In this document: positions 1 through 8,632 of the stretch, piece by piece
How positions within the stretch are numbered: the first letter of the stretch is position 1
How the letters are laid out: every line of letters starts with the position of its first letter
The notes under the pieces: generated by a model
Told to the model about the DNA's origin: nothing
Seen by the model: the letters and a program-made list of their open reading frames with translations, nothing else
Database searches by the model: none
Program-made: the position numbers and the translations under genes
Source of the DNA: Flavobacterium sp. KJJ
GTDB lineage: Bacteria > Bacteroidota > Bacteroidia > Flavobacteriales > Flavobacteriaceae
Length of the DNA stretch: 64,000 nt
Direction: 5' to 3'
Assembly (NCBI RefSeq): GCF_000708595.2
Contig: NZ_JARP01000005.1
Coordinates: 1 to 64,000 of the forward strand

Positions 1-106
1 AATACTTTTTTCTTTATCTCAGTATGTTAAGATATTGTCCTTAATTATCAGTTGCTAATGATCAATTGTCAGTTAGGGAAAAATTGCCCAAAGCAATTAT
101 AACTTC
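1..106. other. rRNA-operon spacer upstream of 5S
   Basis: This AT-rich stretch lies just before the 5S gene and is presumably the 23S-5S spacer, although no 23S sequence is inside the window. Around 46-76 it contains the near-repeated words ATCAGTTG and GTCAGTTAG and resembles the dyad-rich intergenic DNA seen elsewhere in the window. No gene is visible. Confidence 0.5.
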
Positions 107-107
107 T

Positions 108-217
108 TAAGGTGGTTATTGCGGCGGGGCTCACCTCTTCCCATCCCGAACAGAGTAGTTAAGCCCGCCTGCGCAGATGGTACTGCAGTTATGTGGGAGA
201 GTATGTCGCCGCCTTTC
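108..217 (+). rRNA. rrf: 5S ribosomal RNA
   Basis: This is the 5S RNA of the large ribosomal subunit. The conserved core CCCATCCCGAACAG is at about 141-154, and the block around GATGGTACTGCAGTTATGTG is at about 176-195. The ends close as helix I: GGTGG at 111-115 pairs with CCGCC at 209-213, flanked by AA/TT pairs. A strong intrinsic terminator follows within 10 bases, so this is the last gene of an rRNA operon reading rightwards. The ends are placed from the helix and may be off by a few bases. A 62-codon open frame across it is a shadow. Confidence 0.95.
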
Positions 218-221
218 TTTG

Positions 222-252
222 AAAACCCTGTCCAGTCCGGACAGGGTTTTTT
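222..252 (+). terminator. Intrinsic terminator of the rRNA operon
   Basis: The stem AAACCCTGTCC / GGACAGGGTTT with loop AGTCC is followed directly by a T run. It sits a few bases after the 5S gene. Confidence 0.9.
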
Positions 253-468
253 CGTTTTGCACCCTTTTCTAAAAATAATATCTGATAAAATACTCGGATG
301 GGTTTAAAAATTACAAGTCTACTGAAAATAAGATGCATCACTTATATGTAAAATATATCTAGTCGTTATATTCTGTTAAATTAAAGTCAATTTTGGGTTT
401 TAAATAAGGCTGTGTTAGCCTTTTTGGATGTGAATCTGTATTTTTGTATTAAATATTATAATTTAAGT

Positions 469-2085
469 ATGAAAAAAAGTATTGTATTGTTGACATTGTT
501 TGTTCTTTCAAATTTAAGTGCTCAACAACGCCCTAAGTTGGTGGTAGGTATAGTTGTAGATCAGATGAAAATGGAATATTTATATCGATTCTCAGATGAT
601 TTTTCACCAAACGGATTTAAAAGATTAATTAATAATGGGTATACTTTTCAGAATATGCATTATAATTATATGCCAACTTATACAGCGCCAGGGCATGCGT
701 CAATTTATACAGGAACTACTCCAGCAACACACGGTATCGTAGGTAACGAATGGTTCAGCAGAACATTAGGTAAAGAAATGTATTGTACAGATGATGCTGG
801 TGTAAAAACAGTTGGAGATGGAACAGTAGAAGAAGGGGCTATGTCTCCTAAAAATTTGCAAAGTACTACTATTACAGACGAAGTAAGAATGGCTACTAAT
901 TTTCAAGGAAAAGTTATTGGAATGAGTCTTAAAGATCGTGGTGCAATTTTGCCAGCAGGACACTTTGCAAACTGGGCTTTTTGGTACAGTAAAACTGGTT
1001 CTTTCATTTCAAGTACATTTTACGGCGATAAATTACCAGAATGGGTTTCTCAATTTAATAGTGAGAAACATTATTTGCCATATATAAATAAAGGTTGGGA
1101 TTTATATAAGCCAGCTTCTACTTATAACGAAAGTTTACCTGATAATAATCCGTATGAGGGTAAATTGTATGGCAGTACAGCTCCTGTTTTTCCATATGAT
1201 TTGAAAACAATGTATGAGAAAAATGATGCAGGAATCTTAAGAGCTACTCCATATGGAAATGATTTATTAGCTGAATTTGCTAAAAAAGCTATTGAAAAAG
1301 AAGAACTTGGAAAAGATAATATTACGGACTTCTTAACAGTAAGTTTTTCATCTACTGATTATGTTGGACATTTATTAGGTCCACGCTCAATTGAACTACA
1401 AGATACTTACTTAAGATTAGATCAGACTATTGCTGATTTTTTAGCTTATTTGGATTTAACGGTTGGTAAGGATAATTACCTTCTTTTCTTAACAGCAGAT
1501 CATGCTGGTGCTGAAAACGTTATCTATTTAAAAGATCGTAAATATAATGTTGATAATTATCCATCTAAAGATTTTAAGAAAAACCTACAGGATTTCTCAA
1601 CTAAAGCATTTGGAGCTGATTTACTTTTAAATTATTCAAATTTTAATATTTTCTTCAATAAGCAAATTATAAAAGATAAAGGTTTAGAACTGACAAGAGT
1701 AAAACAAGCATTTAAAGAATATTTGATTACACTGCCGCAAATTAAAAAAGTATATACGGAAGAAGAAATTTTAGCAAATTCTGGAAACGACTATTACTTA
1801 AATTTTGTAGCAAAAGGATATGATGTAACTCAAGATGGAGATATGGTTATAATTAATAAACCTGGAGATATGGAATATTCGCCTACTGGAACATCACATG
1901 GAACTCCATATAGTTATGACACTCATGTGCCAGCAATCTTTTATGGGTGGCACATTAAAAAAGGAGAATCATATGATAAAAAAGCAATTACTGAAATCGC
2001 TCCAACAATTGCTCAAAAAATTAAAGTTGCTTTCCCTAACGGAACGGAAGCAAAAGTATTACAAGAAGTGTTAGACGAAAAATAA
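469..2085 (+). CDS. pafA: PafA-type alkaline phosphatase, secreted
   Basis: This is a calcium/zinc-dependent alkaline phosphatase of the PafA branch of the alkaline phosphatase superfamily. It releases phosphate from phosphomonoesters in the periplasm and is the main phosphatase of many flavobacteria. It opens with a signal peptide (MKKSIVLLTLFVLSNLSAQ). Metal ligand D31, nucleophile T72 (in YTAPGH), N93 and the K155/R157 pair (SLKDRGA) keep the spacing of T79, N100, K162 and R164 in the characterised Elizabethkingia enzyme. Later metal motifs TADHAG and GTSHGTP are present. Length is 538 aa. An in-frame GTG at 412 would add 19 residues ahead of the signal peptide, so the ATG at 469 is preferred. 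I saw no Pho-box-like repeat upstream. Confidence 0.93.
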   Translation: MKKSIVLLTLFVLSNLSAQQRPKLVVGIVVDQMKMEYLYRFSDDFSPNGFKRLINNGYTFQNMHYNYMPTYTAPGHASIYTGTTPATHGIVGNEWFSRTLGKEMYCTDDAGVKTVGDGTVEEGAMSPKNLQSTTITDEVRMATNFQGKVIGMSLKDRGAILPAGHFANWAFWYSKTGSFISSTFYGDKLPEWVSQFNSEKHYLPYINKGWDLYKPASTYNESLPDNNPYEGKLYGSTAPVFPYDLKTMYEKNDAGILRATPYGNDLLAEFAKKAIEKEELGKDNITDFLTVSFSSTDYVGHLLGPRSIELQDTYLRLDQTIADFLAYLDLTVGKDNYLLFLTADHAGAENVIYLKDRKYNVDNYPSKDFKKNLQDFSTKAFGADLLLNYSNFNIFFNKQIIKDKGLELTRVKQAFKEYLITLPQIKKVYTEEEILANSGNDYYLNFVAKGYDVTQDGDMVIINKPGDMEYSPTGTSHGTPYSYDTHVPAIFYGWHIKKGESYDKKAITEIAPTIAQKIKVAFPNGTEAKVLQEVLDEK

Positions 2086-2102
2086 TATTCTGTATAAAAT
2101 TT

Positions 2103-2133
2103 AAAACCTGTCTTGCAGAGACAGGTTTTTTTT
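2103..2133 (+). terminator. Terminator of pafA
   Basis: The stem AAAACCTGTCT / AGACAGGTTTT with a 5-base loop is followed by a T run, 18 bases after the pafA stop. Confidence 0.85.
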
Positions 2134-2140
2134 ATGTCAT

Positions 2141-2174
2141 AAAAAAAGGTTTTTCTTAATTGAAAAACCTTTTT
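2141..2174 (-). terminator. Terminator of ald
   Basis: The inverted repeat AAAAAGGTTTTTC / GAAAAACCTTTTT ends in a T run when read on the minus strand, just beyond the ald stop. Together with the preceding hairpin it insulates two convergent genes. Confidence 0.75.
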
Positions 2175-2211
2175 AAATAGTGTATAGTAAGCACTTATTT
2201 TAATGTTAGCA

Positions 2212-3330
2212 CTATGCGTTTGCTAACACTAATTCTTCGTTAAAAGGAAGATTCCAAGCTTCAGCAACTCCTTTGTAAAGAATTTTTCCGTTAGCGATGT
2301 TTAATCCTTTTTTCAATTCTTCGTTTTCATTACAAGCCTTTTGCCATCCTTTGTTTGCTAATTGCACTGCATAAGGCAAAGTAGCATTAGTTAAGGCTAA
2401 AGTAGATGTATAAGGAACAGCACCTGGCATGTTAGCTACACAGTAGTGAACAATATCATCAATAATAAAAGTTGGATTTTCGTGAGTTGTTGGAGTACAA
2501 GTTTCAATACATCCACCTTGATCAACTGCAACGTCAACAACAACAGTTCCTGGACGCATTAATTTAAGCATATCACGAGTAATTAGGTGAGGTGCTTTTG
2601 CTCCTGGAATTAATACAGCTCCAACAATCAAGTCAGCATCTTTAATTGCTCTTGTGATATTATAGTGGTTAGACATTTCTGTATTTACATTTGCTGGCAT
2701 AATGTCATCTAAATAACGTAAACGAGGCAAACTTAAGTCCATTATAGTTACTTGTGCTCCTAAACCAGCAGCCATTTTTGCAGCCTGAGTTCCCACAATT
2801 CCACCACCTAAAACTAATACTTTTGCTGGCGGTACACCTGGAACACCGCCTAAAAGAATTCCTCTCCCTTTTAATGGCTTTTCAAGATATTTTGCTCCTT
2901 GTTGAATCGCCATACGACCTGCAACCTCTGACATTGGAACTAATAATGGCAAACTGCGATCTGTTTTCTCTACTGTTTCGTAAGCTAAACAAACTGCACC
3001 TTTTTCAAGCATTGCATGAGTTAATGGCTCTGAAGAAGCAAAGTGAAAATAAGTGAAAAGCAATTGATCTTTTTTAATTAACGGATATTCAGAAGCAATT
3101 GGCTCTTTTACTTTTATAATCATTTCAGCAATTGCGTAAACTTCTTCAATAGTTGCTAAAACTACTGCTCCAGCTTCTGCATATTCATCATCACTAAATC
3201 CGCTTCCTAATCCTGCAGTTGATTGCACGTAAACTGTATGTCCGTGTTTTTTCATTTCTGAAACACCAGCAGGAGTTAAAGCTACACGGTTTTCATTGTT
3301 TTTTATTTCTTTTGGAACACCTATTATCAT
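2212..3330 (-). CDS. ald: Alanine dehydrogenase
   Basis: This cytosolic enzyme converts L-alanine and NAD+ to pyruvate, ammonium and NADH. It has 372 aa, the usual family length. R15, K74, H96 and D270 fall where the substrate-binding and catalytic residues of Ald enzymes lie. The Rossmann motif LGGGIVGTQAAK is at about 174-185. The gene is divergent from an Lrp/AsnC regulator 198 bases away, which is the usual arrangement when the regulator responds to an amino acid and controls ald. This regulation is inferred from context, not seen directly. Confidence 0.96.
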   Translation of the reverse strand: MIIGVPKEIKNNENRVALTPAGVSEMKKHGHTVYVQSTAGLGSGFSDDEYAEAGAVVLATIEEVYAIAEMIIKVKEPIASEYPLIKKDQLLFTYFHFASSEPLTHAMLEKGAVCLAYETVEKTDRSLPLLVPMSEVAGRMAIQQGAKYLEKPLKGRGILLGGVPGVPPAKVLVLGGGIVGTQAAKMAAGLGAQVTIMDLSLPRLRYLDDIMPANVNTEMSNHYNITRAIKDADLIVGAVLIPGAKAPHLITRDMLKLMRPGTVVVDVAVDQGGCIETCTPTTHENPTFIIDDIVHYCVANMPGAVPYTSTLALTNATLPYAVQLANKGWQKACNENEELKKGLNIANGKILYKGVAEAWNLPFNEELVLANA

Positions 3331-3365
3331 ATCGTTATATTTTTTGTTTTTTGAAATTTGTTTTA

Positions 3366-3373
3366 CAAAGCTA
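3366..3373 (-). promoter_or_regulatory. Candidate -7 box for ald
   Basis: Read on the minus strand this is TAGCTTTG, which matches the Bacteroidota -7 consensus TAnnTTTG, 36 bases before the ald ATG. No clear TTG element lies at the right distance. Confidence 0.4.
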
Positions 3374-3528
3374 CTGATAGAGAATATATTATTGATAAAC
3401 GACTTTTAAATAAGAAAATATTATTTTATTTTATACTTTTACAGAAAAATATTCTTTTTCTAGGGCTATATTTTCTCTTAAAAAGAAAAAATGACTAAAT
3501 TTTATTAATTGGAGAAAACGTTTTCGCT

Positions 3529-3987
3529 ATGGCTTTAGATGAAATTGACAAAAAAATCTTACGACTTTTACAAGAAAATGCCCACTATACTTTGAAGGAC
3601 ATTGCAAACAAAATAAATTTGTCATTAACACCTGTTCACGATCGTGTTAAACGTCTTGAAAAAGAGGGAGTTATTGAAAAGTATGTTTCGATTTTGAATA
3701 AGAAAAAACTCGGAAATAATCTTACAGTTTATTGTCAGGTAACATTGACAAAACAGACTTATGATACTTCTGAGGGATTTAATCAATCGATTTTAAATTT
3801 ACCTGAAGTAGTAGAGTGCAATTATGTTTCTGGAAATTTCGATTATATGCTTAAAGTTATTATTCCAGATATGGAAAGCTATCATCATTTTCACCAAAAA
3901 AAATTATCTATTTTACCTGAGGTTTCTCTAATAAATACTGTTTTTGTAATCTCAGAAGTTAAAAGTACAACTGTCTTGCCTATTTAA
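3529..3987 (+). CDS. Lrp/AsnC family transcriptional regulator
   Basis: This 152-aa feast/famine regulator has an N-terminal winged helix-turn-helix (about residues 4-63, with LKDIANKINLSLTPVHDRVKR as the recognition region, of which only part is needed to recognise it) and a C-terminal RAM ligand-binding and oligomerisation domain (about 68-145). It is transcribed away from ald and is the obvious candidate to sense alanine or another amino acid and control ald and itself. The upstream region contains TACTTTTA at 3434-3441, close to the TAnnTTTG consensus. The ligand cannot be read from the sequence. Confidence 0.93.
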   Translation: MALDEIDKKILRLLQENAHYTLKDIANKINLSLTPVHDRVKRLEKEGVIEKYVSILNKKKLGNNLTVYCQVTLTKQTYDTSEGFNQSILNLPEVVECNYVSGNFDYMLKVIIPDMESYHHFHQKKLSILPEVSLINTVFVISEVKSTTVLPI

Positions 3988-3993
3988 TTTAAT

Positions 3994-4043
3994 AAAAAAA
4001 CCACCAAGAAATCTCGATGGTTTTTAGAAATAGTGGTTTTTTG
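3994..4043. terminator. Bidirectional terminator between lrp and gap
   Basis: An A-run, the word ACCACC and two copies of a TGGTTTTT-like right arm give two alternative stems with T runs on both strands. It sits between the convergent lrp and gap genes. Confidence 0.6.
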
Positions 4044-4052
4044 GTTTTATAT

Positions 4053-5501
4053 TTAATAATAAGTAAAGCGTCTTACTTTGGCAATATATTTTGCTAAACG
4101 AATTACTTGATGACTATATCCATATTCATTATCGTACCAAATGTACAGAACAATGCTTTTGCCGTCTTTTGAAACAATTGTTGCATTGCTGTCATAGATT
4201 GATGGTGCCGTAGTGCCAACAATATCTGACGAAACCAATTCATTGTTCAAAGAATATTTGATTTGTTCTACCAGCTCTCCTTCAAGAGCATACTTTTTCA
4301 TGATTTTATTAATCGCTAAAATTGAAGTAGCTTTTTTAACTTCTAAATTTAAAATTACTAAAGAACCATTTGGAACTGGAACCCGAATAGCATTCGAAGT
4401 TAATTTCCCCTCTAAGGATGGCAGTGCTTTTGCAACAGCACTTCCTGCACCAGTTTCTGTTATAACCATGTTCAAAGCCGCAGCTCTTCCTCGACGGTAT
4501 TTTTTATGCATATTATCAACCAAATTTTGATCGTTAGTATAGGCATGAATGGTTTCTAAGTGACCTTTTACAACTCCCAATGTGTCTTCAATAGCTTTTA
4601 AAACAGGTGTAATTGCATTTGTGGTGCAAGAAGCAGCTGAAAAAATATCGATTTCATCTGGGTTATAATCGGTATGATTTACACCATGTACAATATTAGG
4701 AACTCCTTTTCCGGGCGCTGTTAACAAAACTTTACTTGCTCCTTTCGAAGTTAGATGTCTCTTTAAGGATTCTTGAACTGTAAAAGCTCCAGTATTATCA
4801 ATAATTAACGCATCGTTAATACCATATTCTGTATAGTCAATTTCTTCTGGAGAATTTGCTGTAATCATATGAACTGTAGTACCGTTTATGATTAAAGCAT
4901 TATTTTTTGGATCAGCTGTTACAGATCCTTGAAAATTTCCGTGAATGGAATCATATCGCAATAGAGAAGCTCGTTTCTCTAAAGTCGATGCGTCATTTTT
5001 GTCTCTGGTTACAATTGCTCTCAAACGCAGTTGATTTCCCTTTCCAGTTTTAGACATTAATTCTCTCGCTAATAAACGTCCAATTCTTCCAAAGCCATAT
5101 AAAACAACATCCTTAGGTTGAATTTCTTTTGAAGATTTGGCTTTTTTCAATTTATCGATTACAAAATATCGTGCATCGGGATATTTTTCATCTTCTAAAC
5201 GATATTCATAAGTTAGTTTTCCAAGATCTATTTTCGCAGGCGGAAGATCTAATGTCAAAACAACTTTTGCAATTTCTACCGAATCAAAAATGGTGATTGG
5301 TTTGCCTACAAATTCACCTGCGTATTGATGGAGGTTGATAATATCGCTGACATTTTTATCCAGCAATTGATTTTTGAATAAAACCATTTCTATGGATTTG
5401 TCATACCATAAATCGCTTATGACTTTAATTAATTCGACACCAGCTCTTCTTCGGTCGACTTGTAATGATACCTCTTTTTGGTACAAAGATTTTTTACTCA
5501 T
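4053..5501 (-). CDS. gap: Glyceraldehyde-3-phosphate dehydrogenase, long form
   Basis: This enzyme oxidises glyceraldehyde 3-phosphate to 1,3-bisphosphoglycerate, or catalyses the reverse reaction in gluconeogenesis. The catalytic core starts at about residue 131 with the NAD(P) motif GFGRIGR (136-142) and contains active-site C292 in SAASCTTNAITP. It continues through the substrate loop to the WYDNEYGYS motif near the C-terminus. At 482 aa it is about 140 residues longer than a standard GapA. Residues 1-130 form a charged, mostly helical extension with no motif I recognise. Long GAPDHs of this kind occur in Bacteroidota beside a normal-length paralogue; whether this one is mainly gluconeogenic is inference. 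Confidence 0.93.
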   Translation of the reverse strand: MSKKSLYQKEVSLQVDRRRAGVELIKVISDLWYDKSIEMVLFKNQLLDKNVSDIINLHQYAGEFVGKPITIFDSVEIAKVVLTLDLPPAKIDLGKLTYEYRLEDEKYPDARYFVIDKLKKAKSSKEIQPKDVVLYGFGRIGRLLARELMSKTGKGNQLRLRAIVTRDKNDASTLEKRASLLRYDSIHGNFQGSVTADPKNNALIINGTTVHMITANSPEEIDYTEYGINDALIIDNTGAFTVQESLKRHLTSKGASKVLLTAPGKGVPNIVHGVNHTDYNPDEIDIFSAASCTTNAITPVLKAIEDTLGVVKGHLETIHAYTNDQNLVDNMHKKYRRGRAAALNMVITETGAGSAVAKALPSLEGKLTSNAIRVPVPNGSLVILNLEVKKATSILAINKIMKKYALEGELVEQIKYSLNNELVSSDIVGTTAPSIYDSNATIVSKDGKSIVLYIWYDNEYGYSHQVIRLAKYIAKVRRFTYY

Positions 5502-5607
5502 AATTGATTAAATTGGAAAAATAAAATGCTCACTATTTTAAAATTTTCCGCAAAAGTATCTATTTCAATCGATTTCGTAAACTATTTTATAATTTATTTT
5601 TGAAAAT

Positions 5608-5644
5608 AAAAAAGCCACCTTATTTTCTAAGTTGGCTTTTTTTT
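5608..5644 (-). terminator. Terminator of htrA
   Basis: The inverted repeat AAAAAAGCCACCTTA / TAAGTTGGCTTTTTT (one G-T or mismatch position) lies between the htrA stop and the gap start and has T runs on both strands. Confidence 0.75.
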
Positions 5645-5736
5645 AATGAAATTTTAATTGTCTTCAGTTTCAGTCTTCAGTCCCAGTATTTCCTCTTTAG
5701 GAAACTGTAAACTGCAAACAAGTACTGCGACTAATT

Positions 5737-7137
5737 TTAAATAATTATTCTAAATATTTCTCCGTTTTTGTTTATCATTTCAATTCGGACACTTTGACCT
5801 TCATCTTTTTTACTTAAAAGTCTCGAAACAGTTTCAACATTTGTTGCTTTTACATTATCAATACTCAAAATAATATTGCCCTGTAATTCATTTTGATATT
5901 GCATTAAATTCTCATTTGTTATGCTTCTGATTTTTACTCCATAATCAATTCTGAATTTCTTTTTATCCGTAGCATCAATATTTTCTAATTCAATTCCTTT
6001 AAATTCGGTGCTGTAAAATTCATTTTTACTTAATGTAACCGGAACAGTTCTAGATTTTCCGTCTTTAAGATATGTTACATTTACTACGTCATTTGGTCTT
6101 TTGGTATTAATGTATCCAGAAAGATCAGCATAAGTCGAAATATTTTGGTCATCTAGTTTTACAATAATATCTCCTTTTGAAAGTCCTGCTTTTTCAGCTC
6201 CTGAATTTTTAGAAACTTTGCTAATATAAAAACCTTGAGTTTGAGTAACTCCTAATTCTTTTGAAGCATTACTGTTTAGTTCGCCGCCTTCAACTCCTAG
6301 AATTCCTCTCTGAACATTACCGAATTCCATAATATCTTCGATGATTTTTCGAGCAATGTTAGATGGAACCGCAAATGAATATCCAACATAAGAACCTGTC
6401 ATTGATGAAATCATGGTGTTAATTCCAATCAATTCGCCTCTTGTGTTTACTAATGCGCCACCACTGTTTCCTGGATTTACTGCCGCGTCAGTTTGAATAA
6501 ACGACTGAATTCCGTTTGTATCTAAATTTCTGGCTTTCGCCGAAACTATTCCAGCAGTTACAGTTGAAGTTAAGTTATACGGGTTTCCAACTGCCAAAAC
6601 CCATTCTCCAATTTTTACCGAATCAGAATTTGCAAAAGCGGTATAAGGTAATTTTTCATCAGCATTGATTTTCAATAATGCAATATCCATTTTAGAATCT
6701 GTACCAATTAGTTTTGCAGTATATGATTTTTTATTATTTAACGTAATTTCAATTTCAGAAGCATCTTTTATAACATGATTATTGGTTACAATATATCCGT
6801 CTTCAGAAATAATAACTCCAGAGCCGGTGCCAACTTGTTCTTGCTGTTGCTGGCCTCCATAACCATAGAAAAACTCCATCATAGGATTACTTACAGTTCG
6901 TCGCGAAACATTTTTTACGTGAACAACTGTGTGAATTGTTTTGTCTGCTGCAGCTGTAAAATCAACTGTTTCTGCATTTAATGCTACATTCCTGCCAAAT
7001 GAATTTGGGGCGAGAGTAACAACAGAATTTTGTCTTCCAAAAAAAGAATTGCTGCCATCAAATAATAATTTGTAAGCTCCAAGTGTAGTAGCACCACTTA
7101 GCAATGATACTAAAAATAAGGTTGAAAATCTTTTCAT
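5737..7137 (-). CDS. htrA: Periplasmic serine protease of the Do/HtrA family
   Basis: This is an envelope quality-control protease/chaperone that degrades misfolded periplasmic proteins. The order is: N-terminal signal or anchor segment (residues 5-25), trypsin-like domain with triad H121 (TNNHVIKD), D151 (MDIALLK) and S225 (NPGNSGGAL), and a first PDZ domain at about 280-370. A second, diverged PDZ-like region at about 380-466 ends in RIII. The linker before the protease contains a QQQQ tract. Length (466 aa) suits the DegP/DegQ group. A GC-poor region of about 140 bases separates it from divergent dapF. Confidence 0.94.
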   Translation of the reverse strand: MKRFSTLFLVSLLSGATTLGAYKLLFDGSNSFFGRQNSVVTLAPNSFGRNVALNAETVDFTAAADKTIHTVVHVKNVSRRTVSNPMMEFFYGYGGQQQQEQVGTGSGVIISEDGYIVTNNHVIKDASEIEITLNNKKSYTAKLIGTDSKMDIALLKINADEKLPYTAFANSDSVKIGEWVLAVGNPYNLTSTVTAGIVSAKARNLDTNGIQSFIQTDAAVNPGNSGGALVNTRGELIGINTMISSMTGSYVGYSFAVPSNIARKIIEDIMEFGNVQRGILGVEGGELNSNASKELGVTQTQGFYISKVSKNSGAEKAGLSKGDIIVKLDDQNISTYADLSGYINTKRPNDVVNVTYLKDGKSRTVPVTLSKNEFYSTEFKGIELENIDATDKKKFRIDYGVKIRSITNENLMQYQNELQGNIILSIDNVKATNVETVSRLLSKKDEGQSVRIEMINKNGEIFRIII

Positions 7138-7248
7138 AATTAGGATGTATATTTAATTTACTTAACGTAAAATTAAAGCAAAAAATTATTTGAAAAAATG
7201 CTTTAACTCTCTTTAACAATGATTAACATTTCATTAATTAATAGTTTG

Positions 7249-7256
7249 TACTTTTG
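7249..7256 (+). promoter_or_regulatory. Candidate -7 box for dapF
   Basis: TACTTTTG matches the Bacteroidota -7 consensus and ends 20 bases before the dapF ATG, a suitable distance for a short leader. The -33 TTG is not convincing. Confidence 0.55.
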
Positions 7257-7276
7257 TAGTATATAATAGAAGAAAA

Positions 7277-8059
7277 ATGCAAATAGAATTTTATAAATAT
7301 CAAGGTACGGGCAACGATTTTGTGATGATTGACAATCGTACTAATTTTTTCCCAAAAGAGAACATACAATTAATTGAACGTTTGTGTGACAGACGATTTG
7401 GTATTGGAGCTGATGGACTTATTTTACTTGAAAATGATCCTAACACTGATTTTAAAATGGTCTACTACAATTCTGATGGAAATCAGAGTTCGATGTGCGG
7501 AAACGGCGGGCGATGCTTAGTAGCTTTTGCCAATCAATTAGGCGTCATTAAAAACAATACAATTTTTATTGCAACAGATGGCTTACATCATGCTTCAGTA
7601 GGTGAAGATGCTATTATCTCTTTGCAAATGATTGATGTTGATGAAGTACAGCAAAAAGATTCTTATACTTTTTTAAATACAGGTTCTCCACATCATGTTC
7701 AAATTGTAGATGATTTAGAACATTATAATGTAAAAGAAAACGGAGCTGCAATTCGCTATGGAGAATTATATGGTGAAAAAGGAAGCAATGTCAATTTTGT
7801 AAAAAAGGTTGACGACAGTACTTTTTCTCTTCGTACTTATGAAAGAGGTGTTGAAGACGAAACTCTTGCTTGCGGAACAGGCGCAACAGCAGTTGCCATC
7901 GCTATGAACGCTATTGGGCAGACTGATAAAACTTCAATTAACTTGAATGTTGAAGGCGGAAAATTGGTAGTTTCTTTTGATAAAGATGGAAATCATTTCA
8001 CGAATGTTTTCTTAACCGGACCAGCTAAATTTGTTTTCAAAGGAACAATCGAAATATAA
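7277..8059 (+). CDS. dapF: Diaminopimelate epimerase
   Basis: This enzyme interconverts LL- and meso-diaminopimelate, the last racemisation before lysine and the peptidoglycan cross-linking residue. Both catalytic cysteines are present: C74 in SSMCGNGGR and C199 in LACGTGATA. The 260-aa length is normal. It leads a plus-strand run with a GNAT gene, mltG, a DUF2279 gene and a lysozyme-like gene, several of which concern the cell wall. Confidence 0.97.
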   Translation: MQIEFYKYQGTGNDFVMIDNRTNFFPKENIQLIERLCDRRFGIGADGLILLENDPNTDFKMVYYNSDGNQSSMCGNGGRCLVAFANQLGVIKNNTIFIATDGLHHASVGEDAIISLQMIDVDEVQQKDSYTFLNTGSPHHVQIVDDLEHYNVKENGAAIRYGELYGEKGSNVNFVKKVDDSTFSLRTYERGVEDETLACGTGATAVAIAMNAIGQTDKTSINLNVEGGKLVVSFDKDGNHFTNVFLTGPAKFVFKGTIEI

Positions 8060-8088
8060 GATCTAAAATCACAATCTAAAATTAAAAA

Positions 8089-8622
8089 ATGATAACACTC
8101 AAAGGCGACAATATTTATCTGAGGGCACTCGAACCTAATGATTTGGAGTTTGTTTATGCCATGGAAAATGATCAAAGCATTTGGGAAGTTAGTAATACAT
8201 ACACACCTTATAGCCGTTTTTTGGTTCGTCAGTATCTCGAAAATGCCCAGCAGGATATCTATGAGGCAAAGCAATTGCGTCTGGCCATTTGTCAAGATGA
8301 AGATTTTCCGGCTATCGGATTAATTGATTTATTTGAGTTTGATCCTAAAAATAATAGAGCCGGAGTTGGCATTGTGATTCAAAAAGATGAAAATAAAAGA
8401 CAAAATGTTGGGTCTGAAGCTTTAGGGCTTTTGATTAAATATGCTTTTTATAATTTAAATTTACATCAGCTCTATGCAAATATTAGTGTAGAAAATGTAG
8501 CAAGTATAGCTCTTTTTACTAAATTTGGTTTTGAGAAAATAGGAATTAAAAAAGATTGGATTTTGCTGCGCAACCACTATCAAGACGAAGCAATGTTCCA
8601 GTTAATTAATAAACAAATTTAA
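8089..8622 (+). CDS. GNAT N-acetyltransferase, RimJ/RimL-like
   Basis: This is a 177-aa acetyl-CoA-dependent acetyltransferase. The N-terminal ITLKGDNIYLRALEPNDLE pattern and the later KDENKRQNVGSEALGLL region, which stands in for the usual acetyl-CoA pyrophosphate loop (Q/RxxGxG/A), place it in the RimJ/RimL subgroup (N-terminal protein or small-molecule acetylation). NLHQLYANISVENVASIALFTKFGF is the typical C-terminal half. The substrate is unknown. It starts 29 bases after dapF, and the gap is filled by the word ATCTAAAAT, a short form of the intergenic repeats described elsewhere. It is probably cotranscribed with dapF and mltG. Confidence 0.85.
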   Translation: MITLKGDNIYLRALEPNDLEFVYAMENDQSIWEVSNTYTPYSRFLVRQYLENAQQDIYEAKQLRLAICQDEDFPAIGLIDLFEFDPKNNRAGVGIVIQKDENKRQNVGSEALGLLIKYAFYNLNLHQLYANISVENVASIALFTKFGFEKIGIKKDWILLRNHYQDEAMFQLINKQI

Positions 8623-8632
8623 ATTTAAAACT

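Noticed and set aside
119..307. 62-codon plus-strand open frame
   Set aside because: It lies in the 5S rRNA gene and its terminator.
5660..5735. CTTCAG/TTTCAG words downstream of htrA
   Set aside because: Words repeat, but I could not find arms that pair well enough to list it as a dyad.
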